A stretch of DNA of 27,152 nt from an uncultured Oscillospiraceae bacterium (GTDB lineage: Bacteria > Bacillota > Clostridia > Oscillospirales > Oscillospiraceae), in assembly GCA_910587785.1 (NCBI GenBank), contig CAJUOA010000034.1:1-27152 (forward strand), written 5' to 3'. The notes under the pieces were generated by a model. The model saw only the letters and a list, made by a program, of their open reading frames with translations. It was not told the DNA's origin and ran no database searches. The position numbers and the translations under genes are program-made. This document shows, piece after piece, positions 20,799 through 27,152 of this stretch. Within the stretch, counting starts at the first letter, position 1; every line of letters begins with the position of its first letter.

Positions 20799-21347
20799 TT
20801 AGAGTGTCCTTACCATCAGGAGGAAATCCGCATAGGTCCCATCCTGATATTTCAGCGCCCGGGGCATGGTCCCCACGGCCTCGAACCCCAGCTTCTTGTA
20901 CAGCCCGACAGCGGGAGCGTTGGTGGACACAACCTCCAGCTCTGCCTGCTCGTATCCGGCAGCTTTGGCGGCGGTCAGGATTTCGCGCAGCAGCGCTGTC
21001 CCGATGCCCATACCGCAAAACTTCTGGTAGAGGGTGATATCCACACTGCACCGATGCAGTACACGGCTCTGGACGCCGCTCCCGTATACGATAGCCACGC
21101 CCGCAAACTCCCCATCCATCTCCGCCATGAGACGCAGGCGCTTGGACGAGGCGTTCCAGCGCTGGATGCGCTCCGCCTGCTCCTCCACGGTCAGGCCGAT
21201 GTCCTCCGGGCCCACCACCAGATAGGGGGTCTCGCCGCTGGTCTCCTTCTGGTAGCGGAGGACCCGTTCCGCGTCTGCCGCCTCCGGGCGGCGGATGAGG
21301 CAGGTCTTCCCGTTTTTCAGGGGGAATGTCTTTTCTGTATAATCCAC
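20799..21347 (-). CDS. GNAT-family acetyltransferase, tandem copy 2
   Basis: The product has 182 residues and starts at GTG (21347), with AAAGGAG upstream. The N-terminus MDYTEKTFPLKNGKTCLIRR joins features of copies 1 and 3. The acetyl-CoA motif is YQKFCGMGIGTALLREIL, and the end motif is TNAPAVGLYKKLGFEAVGTM. Residues 22-75 are poorly conserved with the other copies. The next start is only 10 bases away. Function: acetyl transfer to an unknown small molecule or protein amine. Confidence 0.9.
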   Translation of the reverse strand: MDYTEKTFPLKNGKTCLIRRPEAADAERVLRYQKETSGETPYLVVGPEDIGLTVEEQAERIQRWNASSKRLRLMAEMDGEFAGVAIVYGSGVQSRVLHRCSVDITLYQKFCGMGIGTALLREILTAAKAAGYEQAELEVVSTNAPAVGLYKKLGFEAVGTMPRALKYQDGTYADFLLMVRTL

Positions 21348-21366
21348 GGTTTTTCTCCTTTTTGTA

Positions 21367-21915
21367 TTAGAGCATCTTCACCATCAGATGGGCGTCCGCA
21401 TAGGTGCCGTCCTTGTAGCGGAGGTCCCGGGGCCGGGTGCCGTAGACCTCGAACCCCAGCTTTTTGTAGAGCCCCATAGCGGGCGCGTTGCCGGCGATGA
21501 CCTCCAGCTCCGCCTGCTGGTAGCCGCACTCCTTGGCGATTTTCAGCAGCTCAGTGAGCATCAGCGTCCCCAGGCCCTGCCCGCAGAACTCCTGGTACAG
21601 CGCGATGCCGATATCGCACCGGTGGAGGACCCTCAGCTTGTCACCGTGGGAGTTTATGGCGCAGTTGCCCGCATAGCGGCCCTCCACGAAGGCCAGGAGC
21701 ATAAGGTCCCGCTCCGCCTCGTTCTTCCTGCGGATGAACTGGACCTCGTCCTCCACGGTGAGGGTCTGCTCCTCCGGCTCCCGCAGGAGGAAGCGGCTCT
21801 CGGCGGCGGTGGCCTGGAGGTAGGCGATGAGGGCTTCCGCGTCGCGCTCCTCCGCGCTGCGCAGGACCACTTTCCTGCCGTCTTGGAGTGAAAACGTCTT
21901 TTCTTGATAGATCAT
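21367..21915 (-). CDS. GNAT-family acetyltransferase, tandem copy 1
   Basis: The product has 182 residues. The ATG at 21915 (MIYQEKTFSLQDGRKVVLRS) has AAGGGAG upstream; a longer in-frame reading overlaps era's end and lacks a better site. It is the most divergent copy: the motif is YQEFCGQGLGTLMLTELL, and the end motif is GNAPAMGLYKKLGFEVYGTR. It begins 19 bases after era. As the copy nearest era and the most different, it may be the ancestor of the array or an older branch. Confidence 0.9.
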   Translation of the reverse strand: MIYQEKTFSLQDGRKVVLRSAEERDAEALIAYLQATAAESRFLLREPEEQTLTVEDEVQFIRRKNEAERDLMLLAFVEGRYAGNCAINSHGDKLRVLHRCDIGIALYQEFCGQGLGTLMLTELLKIAKECGYQQAELEVIAGNAPAMGLYKKLGFEVYGTRPRDLRYKDGTYADAHLMVKML

Positions 21916-21934
21916 GGTATTTTCTCCCTTCTCT

Positions 21935-22831
21935 CTACTGCTCGTCATACCCGAAGGAGCGGATATAGTTCAAATTGTCCCGCCAGTTCTCCTTGACCTT
22001 CACCCAGGTCTGCATATAGACCTTCGCGCCCATAAAGCGCTCGATGTCCTCCCGGGCGTGGGAGCTGATCTTTTTGAGCGTGGCGCCGTTCTTGCCGATG
22101 ATGATGCCCTTGTGGCTGGCCTTTTCGCAGTAAATGGTCACGTCCAGGTCAATGATTCCGCTGTCCCGTTCGGAGAACTTCGTCACTTCGATGGCGGTGC
22201 CGTGGGGGACCTCCTTGTCCAGGTTCCGAAGAAGCTTCTCCCGCACGATTTCCGCCGCTACCTGCCGTTCCGGCTGGTCGGTGGTCATCCCGTCGGGGAA
22301 GAGCTGGGGGCCCGGGGCGGCGTACTTCTCCAGCTGGGTCATGAGCTCCTCCAGGCCGTCCTTCTCCTGGGCGGAGATGGGGATGATGGCGTCGAAGTCA
22401 TAAGCGGCGCTGTAGGCGGCCATGACCTCCAGGAGCTGGGCCTTTTCGACGGTGTCGATCTTGTTGATGACCAGCACGGCGGGGAGGCGCTCCTCCCGGA
22501 TGCGGTCGATGAGGGCCTGCTCGGGGGCACCCACGTTGGCGATGGGCTCCACCAGGAGGCACACCGCCTCCACGTCCGCCACCGAGTCTTTGACCACCTT
22601 CACCATGTAGTCCCCCAGCCGGGTGCGGGCTTTGTGGAAGCCGGGGGTGTCCAGGAAGATGAACTGAGTGTCCCCCTGGTTCACCACGCCGCAGATGCGG
22701 TTTCGGGTGGTCTGGGGCTTGGAGGAGACGATGGCGATCTTCTCGCCCACCAGGGCGTTGACCAGGGTGCTCTTGCCCACGTTGGGGCGGCCTGCGATGG
22801 TGACCATAGCAGTCTTCGTGATGTTTTCCAT
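21935..22831 (-). CDS. era: GTPase Era
   Basis: The product has 298 residues. The GTPase motifs are G1 GRPNVGKST at 14-22, G3 DTPG at 61-64, G4 NKID at 123-126 and G5 SAQ. The KH RNA-binding domain is C-terminal (GIIIGKNGATLKKISSHARE), ending in WRDNLNYIRSFGYDEQ. Era binds the 3' end of 16S rRNA and assists 30S ribosome maturation at the membrane. The ATG at 22831 is chosen (MENITKTAMVTIAGRPNVGK); a TTG five codons upstream is possible but overlaps the GAGG ribosome binding site. Its usual downstream neighbours yqzL-recO are displaced by the acetyltransferase array. Confidence 0.97.
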   Translation of the reverse strand: MENITKTAMVTIAGRPNVGKSTLVNALVGEKIAIVSSKPQTTRNRICGVVNQGDTQFIFLDTPGFHKARTRLGDYMVKVVKDSVADVEAVCLLVEPIANVGAPEQALIDRIREERLPAVLVINKIDTVEKAQLLEVMAAYSAAYDFDAIIPISAQEKDGLEELMTQLEKYAAPGPQLFPDGMTTDQPERQVAAEIVREKLLRNLDKEVPHGTAIEVTKFSERDSGIIDLDVTIYCEKASHKGIIIGKNGATLKKISSHAREDIERFMGAKVYMQTWVKVKENWRDNLNYIRSFGYDEQ

Positions 22832-22888
22832 AGAGATGATCCTCAACTTTCTGAAATTTCCGGCATTGAGCGGTTCGCCGGGTTTTTA

Positions 22889-23557
22889 TCACAATCCAAA
22901 ATGTTCCGCTAGGATATGCAGGACTTCTTCCCTGGTGTCGCTTTCAAAATCCGATCGCGTATAGGTAAAAAATCCCGTGTGCCGCCAATCGGCCTCCATA
23001 GGTGGGTGGTAGAGGGTCCAGGCGCGGAAGTTTTTCAGCGCGGCCTCCGGGTCCCTGCACCGCTGTATCTGCTCCATCATGAACCGCTTGTCCGGGTCAT
23101 CCCGGTCAAAAAAGCGGGTGGCGGTGATGTCCGGCGGGTCGCAGAGCAGGAGGGCCACATGGTGGTAGTCGGAGATCTCCCGCAGAATTTCCACGGGGAT
23201 GTTGGTGTCCACGATGACCTTTTCTCCTCCGGCGGACAGCCGCAGGAGCTCTAGGATCTCCACCTCGACGCACTCCCGGGACACCTGCTCCGTCCAATTC
23301 CAGTGCTCCTCCGGCGTCATGCTCAGCCACTCCTCCCAGCCGCTCATGGTGTCGAAATAGCAGAGCCCGGGCTGTTTCCAGCGGGAGAGCTTGTCCCGCG
23401 GGAAGGCGTCGTGGTAGTTTTCACCGCAGTGGATCATGCCGTACCGCTCGGAGAGCAGTTTTACCATAGTGGACTTTCCGGCATAGCTGTGGCCGTTGAT
23501 GAAGTACACATTTTTCAAGTAGTGTTTGATAAGATTATCGCTGATCTGTATTTTCAT
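22889..23557 (-). CDS. P-loop kinase-like ATPase of unknown substrate
   Basis: The product has 222 residues. Walker A GHSYAGKST lies at 22-30, directly after a strand (NVYFIN), as in small-molecule kinases of the shikimate-kinase/AAA_33 type. EKVIVDTNIP looks like the second core strand, and FFDRDDPDKRFMMEQIQRC like a lid with basic residues. The N-terminus is more AT-rich than neighbouring genes. No named kinase is recognised, so the substrate is open. It sits between ybeY and era, where many Firmicutes carry dgkA and cdd. Confidence 0.78.
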   Translation of the reverse strand: MKIQISDNLIKHYLKNVYFINGHSYAGKSTMVKLLSERYGMIHCGENYHDAFPRDKLSRWKQPGLCYFDTMSGWEEWLSMTPEEHWNWTEQVSRECVEVEILELLRLSAGGEKVIVDTNIPVEILREISDYHHVALLLCDPPDITATRFFDRDDPDKRFMMEQIQRCRDPEAALKNFRAWTLYHPPMEADWRHTGFFTYTRSDFESDTREEVLHILAEHFGL

Positions 23558-23626
23558 AAGCGTCTTTCTCTTTTACCGTAAAAAGCGTTGAATGATGAAG
23601 TGACACATAAAATAGCTGTAGGGCGC

Positions 23627-24118
23627 TCATCGCTCCAGCCCGATCTCCGCCATAATGGCCTCCTCCCGCGCCCGCATCCGGGCTTTCTGGGGCCCCTCGT
23701 CCAAATGGTCGTACCCCAGCAGATGGAGCACGGAGTGGACCACCAGATAGGCCAGCTCCCGGCGGTTGGAGTGTCCGTACTCCTTGGCCTGGGTCCGGAC
23801 CCGCTCCAGGGAGAGGACCATGTCCCCCAGGGGCACCAGGCCGGTGGCGGGATCTGCGTCCTCCTCCCCGGGCAGCTCCCCCGGCGTCAGGGCGAAGGCG
23901 GGGAAGCTGAGCACGTCCGTGGCCGCGTCCACGCCCCGCATCTCCAGGTTGAGGGCGTGGATGCCCCCGTTGTCCGTGACGGCCACGTCAATCTCGCAGG
24001 GGAAGTCGATCCCCTCCGCCGCCAGGGCCGTGCGGATGGCCCGCCGGATGAGGGCCCGCAGGCCGTCGTTCACCCCCGGCACGTCTGCGGTGACGGGGAG
24101 ATAATGCCGTTTTGCCAT
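23627..24118 (-). CDS. ybeY: Endoribonuclease YbeY
   Basis: The product has 163 residues. The zinc motif H-x3-H-x5-H is H128, H132 and H138 (VVHSVLHLLGYDH), with the conserved upstream segment RGVDAATDVLSFPAF and the loop LGDMVLS. YbeY takes part in 16S rRNA 3'-end maturation and ribosome quality control. Its partnership with PhoH/YbeZ and Era is reflected in the operon order here. The start MAKRHYLPV is acceptable. A 49-base gap separates it from the upstream SRPBCC gene. Confidence 0.95.
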   Translation of the reverse strand: MAKRHYLPVTADVPGVNDGLRALIRRAIRTALAAEGIDFPCEIDVAVTDNGGIHALNLEMRGVDAATDVLSFPAFALTPGELPGEEDADPATGLVPLGDMVLSLERVRTQAKEYGHSNRRELAYLVVHSVLHLLGYDHLDEGPQKARMRAREEAIMAEIGLER

Positions 24119-24167
24119 ATTATTTGATCCTCAGTACTTTCCTCAGATGTTCCGCATACTGCTGCTG

Positions 24168-24557
24168 TCACCGCCCCAGCCGGAAGCGGAGCAGCAGCTT
24201 CTGTCGGGCCGTCTTTCCGTACAGGTCGGCGGTGAACTCCACCCGGGTGCCCCGCCGCTCCCGGAAGAAGTAGACCTCGCAGCGGCCTGCGGTCTCCCGG
24301 TTGTCCAGCTCCACGGCGTACCATCTGGGCGGGGCGAAGGCGGCCACCCGGAAGACGGTGAGCATCTCCTCCGTGAGGCCCCAGTCCTCGGTCACGATGA
24401 TGGGGCCGTCCCTGGGCTCGTGGACCGTACCCGGACCGTTGGGCCAGTCCCAGTAGATAGGGTCCGTCACCGCCCGCCACACCTGTTCCGGCGTGCGGGG
24501 GAAAAACGCCTCGATCGTCTGCTTCGGCACCGCGCCAGCACCCCTCTTTCTCGGCAT
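24168..24557 (-). CDS. SRPBCC/START-like domain protein
   Basis: The product has 129 residues from ATG 24557 (MPRKRGAGAVPKQTIEAFFP). The pattern PEQVWRAVTDPIYWDWPNGP is typical of the AHSA1/polyketide-cyclase branch of SRPBCC ligand-binding proteins, and the strands EDWGLTEEMLTVFRV and GTRVEFTADLYGK follow. The longer reading overlaps the phoH end and is low-complexity, so it is rejected. It starts 7 bases after the phoH stop. Its position between phoH and ybeY is not the common order. The ligand is unknown. Confidence 0.78.
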   Translation of the reverse strand: MPRKRGAGAVPKQTIEAFFPRTPEQVWRAVTDPIYWDWPNGPGTVHEPRDGPIIVTEDWGLTEEMLTVFRVAAFAPPRWYAVELDNRETAGRCEVYFFRERRGTRVEFTADLYGKTARQKLLLRFRLGR

Positions 24558-24564
24558 GGGGCAT

Positions 24565-25545
24565 TCAGCCCCGCTTGCGCTTGCTGTTACTGCTGCTGTT
24601 GCTGTAGTAGTCGTCATAGGCCTTGATGATCCGCTGGACCATCACATGGCGCACCACGTCCTGGGCGGTGAGCTCCCGCAGGCCGATACCCTCCACGTTT
24701 TTGAGCACCCGCACCGCCTCCTTGAGGCCGGAGGTCTTGTCGGCGGGCAGGTCGATCTGGGTCACGTCCCCGGTGATGACCACCTTGGAGCCGAAGCCCA
24801 TGCGGGTGAGGAACATCTTCATCTGCTCCCGGCTGGTGTTCTGGGCCTCGTCCAGGATGATGAAGCTGTCGTCCAGGGTCCGGCCCCGCATGTAGGCCAG
24901 GGGGGCCACCTCGATGTTCCCCCGCTCCAGGTACTTGTGGTAGGTCTCCGCGCCCAGCATGTCGAAGAGGGCGTCGTAAAGGGGGCGCAGGTAGGGGTCC
25001 ACCTTGCTTTGCAGGTCCCCGGGCAGGAAGCCCAGGCGCTCCCCGGCCTCCACCGCCGGGCGGGTGAGGATGATGCGGTTGACCTGTTTCTCCCGGAAGG
25101 CGGCCACCGCCGCCGCCACGGCCAGGTAGGTCTTCCCCGTACCTGCCGGACCCACGCCGATGGTCACGGTGTTTTTCATGATGGACTCCACGTACTGCTT
25201 CTGCCCGATGGTCTTGGGCTTGACGGGGCGGCCCTTGGCGGTGATGCAGATGACGTCCTGGGTCAGCTCGCTGACCTTATCCTCCTGACCGCTCCGGGCC
25301 AGGCCGATGACATAGCGCACGGTCTGTTCGCCGATGTTCTCCCCCCGGCTGGAGAGGGTCAAAAGGGCGTTGAGGGCCTTGACGGCCAGCATGGTATCCT
25401 CCGGCTCGCCGGTGATACGGAGCTCCCCCTCCCGGTTGGTCACCGAGACCTGGAACTCCGTCTCGATGAGCCGGATGTTCTCGTCAAAGGAGCCGAAGAC
25501 GTTCACCGCCTGTTCCAGGCGCTCGATCTCTATCTTTTGTTCCAT
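24565..25545 (-). CDS. phoH: PhoH-family ATPase (PhoL/YbeZ)
   Basis: The product has 326 residues. An N-terminal KH-like region (1-100) precedes the ATPase core. Walker A GPAGTGKT lies at 132-139, the ILTRPAVEAGERLGFLPGD motif is present, and Walker B FIILDEAQN is at 228-236. This fits the PhoL/YbeZ subgroup, which is paired with YbeY in RNA metabolism. The tail (YYSNSSSNSKRKRG) is low-complexity. It follows yqfD by 33 bases in the same operon. Confidence 0.95.
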   Translation of the reverse strand: MEQKIEIERLEQAVNVFGSFDENIRLIETEFQVSVTNREGELRITGEPEDTMLAVKALNALLTLSSRGENIGEQTVRYVIGLARSGQEDKVSELTQDVICITAKGRPVKPKTIGQKQYVESIMKNTVTIGVGPAGTGKTYLAVAAAVAAFREKQVNRIILTRPAVEAGERLGFLPGDLQSKVDPYLRPLYDALFDMLGAETYHKYLERGNIEVAPLAYMRGRTLDDSFIILDEAQNTSREQMKMFLTRMGFGSKVVITGDVTQIDLPADKTSGLKEAVRVLKNVEGIGLRELTAQDVVRHVMVQRIIKAYDDYYSNSSSNSKRKRG

Positions 25546-25578
25546 AAATATTGTTTCCTTCCTGTGTAGCTGCTGGCC

Positions 25579-26760
25579 CTACTCCGGCGCGTCCACGAAC
25601 CGCCCGATTTGCTCCAAACACTCGGCGGAGAGCGTGACCAGGAGGGTGTCCCCCTCCGTCTGCCATGTCACGTCCCGGTCCAGGACCTCTCCCTCCTCCA
25701 TGGCATCCTCCAGGCGGGCGGAGAGGACCTTTTCCGCGAGGATGACGGCCTCCTCCTGGGCCCGCTCCCGCTCTGTGAGGGTGTAGGGACGCAGGTGCTC
25801 GGTGACCATGGTCACGGGCAGGGCCACGTCCCCGGGCAGGGTCCACTTGTCCTGACTTACTATTTTATCATAAGTATCCCCTGGAATGCTACTGCTAAAA
25901 TAGAAATTTATCCGTTTTTTTCCGATCAGGACCGCCCGGCGGACCTTCTCGTCCCCGGTATAGGTCTTGACCTGCTTGGTCAGGGGCACCCGGCACTGGA
26001 GGGTGTACCAGGTCCGGCCGTAGACCTTCCCCATGCCCCGCAGGTAGCGCACGCCGCCGAAGTCGTTTTGCACCACGCCGGAGATGAGGAGCTGACCCTC
26101 CCGGACCGTGGTCCCCGGAAGGACCTGCTTCTCGCCGTCCCAGGGCTGGATGGCGGTGACCAGGGCGTCCTTGGCGGCCACGGTGTTGCCGGGGTCCCGG
26201 CGGCTGACGATCTCCGGGGCGAAGACCCGCTCCCGCACCTGGACATAGGCCCGGCATCCCCGGACGTTGACGGCGATGTAGCTGAGCTCCGGCATCTCCA
26301 GGAGGATGTTGTTTCGGAGGACCGCCGAATTCACGGCGTAGCTGTAGGTTCCGAAGCCCACGCCCTGTTTTTCCAATGCCCGCAGGATTGCCTGGTCGGA
26401 GACGGTCTTGTTGCCCTCGATCTCGAAGTCCCAGATGAAGAGGGAGCTGTAAAAGAGCAGGAGCACCCCCGCCGCCAAGCTGCCCCAGAGGGCCACCCGG
26501 CGGCGCATCCGTCCCAGGAAGAAGGGCGTGCCCTTCCAGCTGACGGCGGTCATGTCGCAGTCGATCCGTTTGGTCAGCTTTCGCAGGCGCTTCCAGTCCC
26601 GCCGGGTGGTGGTGAAGGTGAAGGCCACCGGCGATTCCCACCGGATGTCCCAGAAGGCGACGGCGTACTCCGCGCACAGGTTCAGCACCCGCTCCGGGAA
26701 GCCGCTCTCCACCCGGCCCGTCACCTCCCCCTTCAGGAGGTTCACGATCCGCTTCATCAT
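25579..26760 (-). CDS. yqfD: Sporulation protein YqfD
   Basis: The product has 393 residues, standard for YqfD. The N-terminal cytosolic part (1-85) includes GFPERVLNLC. One membrane helix lies at about 89-110 (WGSLAAGVLLLFYSSLFIW), after a basic RMRRR. The outer part begins with a POTRA-like segment (EIEGNKTVSDQAILRALEKQ). YqfD is a conserved membrane protein of spore formers needed for efficient sporulation. Its ATG comes one base after the yqfC stop (TGAGATG), so the two are coupled. A second ATG follows directly and either could be used. Confidence 0.93.
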   Translation of the reverse strand: MMKRIVNLLKGEVTGRVESGFPERVLNLCAEYAVAFWDIRWESPVAFTFTTTRRDWKRLRKLTKRIDCDMTAVSWKGTPFFLGRMRRRVALWGSLAAGVLLLFYSSLFIWDFEIEGNKTVSDQAILRALEKQGVGFGTYSYAVNSAVLRNNILLEMPELSYIAVNVRGCRAYVQVRERVFAPEIVSRRDPGNTVAAKDALVTAIQPWDGEKQVLPGTTVREGQLLISGVVQNDFGGVRYLRGMGKVYGRTWYTLQCRVPLTKQVKTYTGDEKVRRAVLIGKKRINFYFSSSIPGDTYDKIVSQDKWTLPGDVALPVTMVTEHLRPYTLTERERAQEEAVILAEKVLSARLEDAMEEGEVLDRDVTWQTEGDTLLVTLSAECLEQIGRFVDAPE

Positions 26761-26761
26761 C

Positions 26762-27046
26762 TCACTTCACCCACTCCACCTGGGAGATGCTCCCTTTGAT
26801 CCGCAGCGCCTCCCCGGTCATGCTCACCAGGGCAAGCCCCTCCCCGCGGACCCGGATGATGAGATTTTCCCCGTTGATGGCGATCTCCTCCCCGCTGTAG
26901 GAGAGAATGCCCCTGTGCTGTTCCATAAAAAACTCCTGGTTCCCCACAACCTCGATGTGGGGCAGGCCCGCTACCACGTCCGCAGGCAGGTCGAACAGCT
27001 CCGCCGCCTCGCTCAATACTGCTTTTCCTTTTTTCAGCTTTTCCAT
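26762..27046 (-). CDS. yqfC: Sporulation protein YqfC
   Basis: The product has 94 residues. It matches YqfC: LPHIEVVGNQEFFMEQHRGI, followed by ILSYSGEEIAINGENLIIRV, and the YabP/YqfC beta-fold ending (LVSMTGEALRIKGSISQVEW). The family is linked to spore envelope morphogenesis and is always beside yqfD in spore formers. GGAGGT lies just before the ATG. It appears to be the first gene of the long minus-strand block; a promoter must be in or beyond the 106 bases to its right. Confidence 0.93.
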   Translation of the reverse strand: MEKLKKGKAVLSEAAELFDLPADVVAGLPHIEVVGNQEFFMEQHRGILSYSGEEIAINGENLIIRVRGEGLALVSMTGEALRIKGSISQVEWVK

Positions 27047-27098
27047 GGTACCTCCAAGTTTTTTCCTGACTTCTTCGACATGATTCTATTTGATAGCC

Positions 27099-27152
27099 CC
27101 GGGGGCTCCGCGCCCCCGGACCCTCGGTGACTTTTTCCGCGTGGAAAAAGTC
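27099..27152. repeat. Double-hairpin intergenic element upstream of yqfC
   Basis: CCGGGGGC/GCCCCCGG (27099-27119, 5-base loop) is followed by GACTTTTTCC/GGAAAAAGTC (27129-27152, 4-base loop), both perfect. It could be a terminator of the preceding gene or a dispersed repeat, and it continues to the window edge. Confidence 0.55.

Noticed and set aside
19670..21915. Possible CRISPR or other repeat array because of recurring near-identical segments about 560 bases apart.
   Set aside because: The repeats are the conserved parts of four coding sequences, not short direct repeats with spacers.
24070..24564. A 164-residue minus-strand frame overlapping the SRPBCC gene.
   Set aside because: The overlapping frame at 24168-24557 has the SRPBCC signature; this one has no domain and runs into ybeY.

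Overview
The window reads as chromosome of a GC-rich, spore-forming Firmicute, most likely an Oscillospiraceae-type gut anaerobe (Flavonifractor/Lawsonibacter-like). This is inferred from the sporulation pair yqfC-yqfD, the phoH-ybeY-era-yqzL-recO block, a pyruvate:ferredoxin oxidoreductase, TTGACA/TATAAT-type promoters, strong AGGAGG ribosome binding sites and high GC. No rRNA, tRNA, CRISPR array, transposase or prophage was seen.

Layout. 1-408 (minus) is the N-terminal part of pyruvate:ferredoxin oxidoreductase, cut by the window edge. Divergent from it, 669-3831 (plus) is a three-gene operon: a small unknown protein, a ComM/YifB Mg-chelatase-like ATPase, and an unknown 371-residue protein. 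3909-4046 (minus) is a 45-residue orphan with a consensus promoter. 4213-5442 (minus) is a SARP/BTAD-type regulator. It diverges from 5769-9501 (plus), a type IV pilus/type II secretion-like operon: transglutaminase-fold lipoprotein, PilC/GspF platform protein and four small single-pass pilin-like proteins. A triple-hairpin repeat separates this from a PilT-type ATPase (9650-10708). The shared promoter region carries four copies of the heptamer GGTCACA and a tandem repeat on the regulator's own start, so the regulator probably controls itself and the pilus operon.

10765-11317 is a small AT-rich islet: a 76-residue unknown protein and a Cro/C1-type repressor, divergent, with overlapping -35 elements. 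From 11355 to the right edge everything is on the minus strand. HPr is followed by a terminator, then amidohydrolase-uvrC. mutS2 follows. A GNAT acetyltransferase (17181-17681) sits behind its own promoter and a 165-base leader that looks like a riboswitch with a terminator. The long block yqfC-yqfD-phoH-SRPBCC-ybeY-P-loop kinase-era-GNAT x4-yqzL-recO-unknown-PBECR2 nuclease then runs from 27046 down to 17865.

The points most worth attention are the structured leader at 17682-17846 (long P1 stem, loop-to-tail pseudoknot, terminator; no riboswitch class recognised), four tandem acetyltransferases of exactly 182 residues inserted between era and yqzL-recO, and the pilus-like locus with its BTAD regulator and repeated operator-like motif. 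Three different hairpin-rich intergenic elements (9548-9610, 17099-17175, 27099-27152) look like dispersed repeats.
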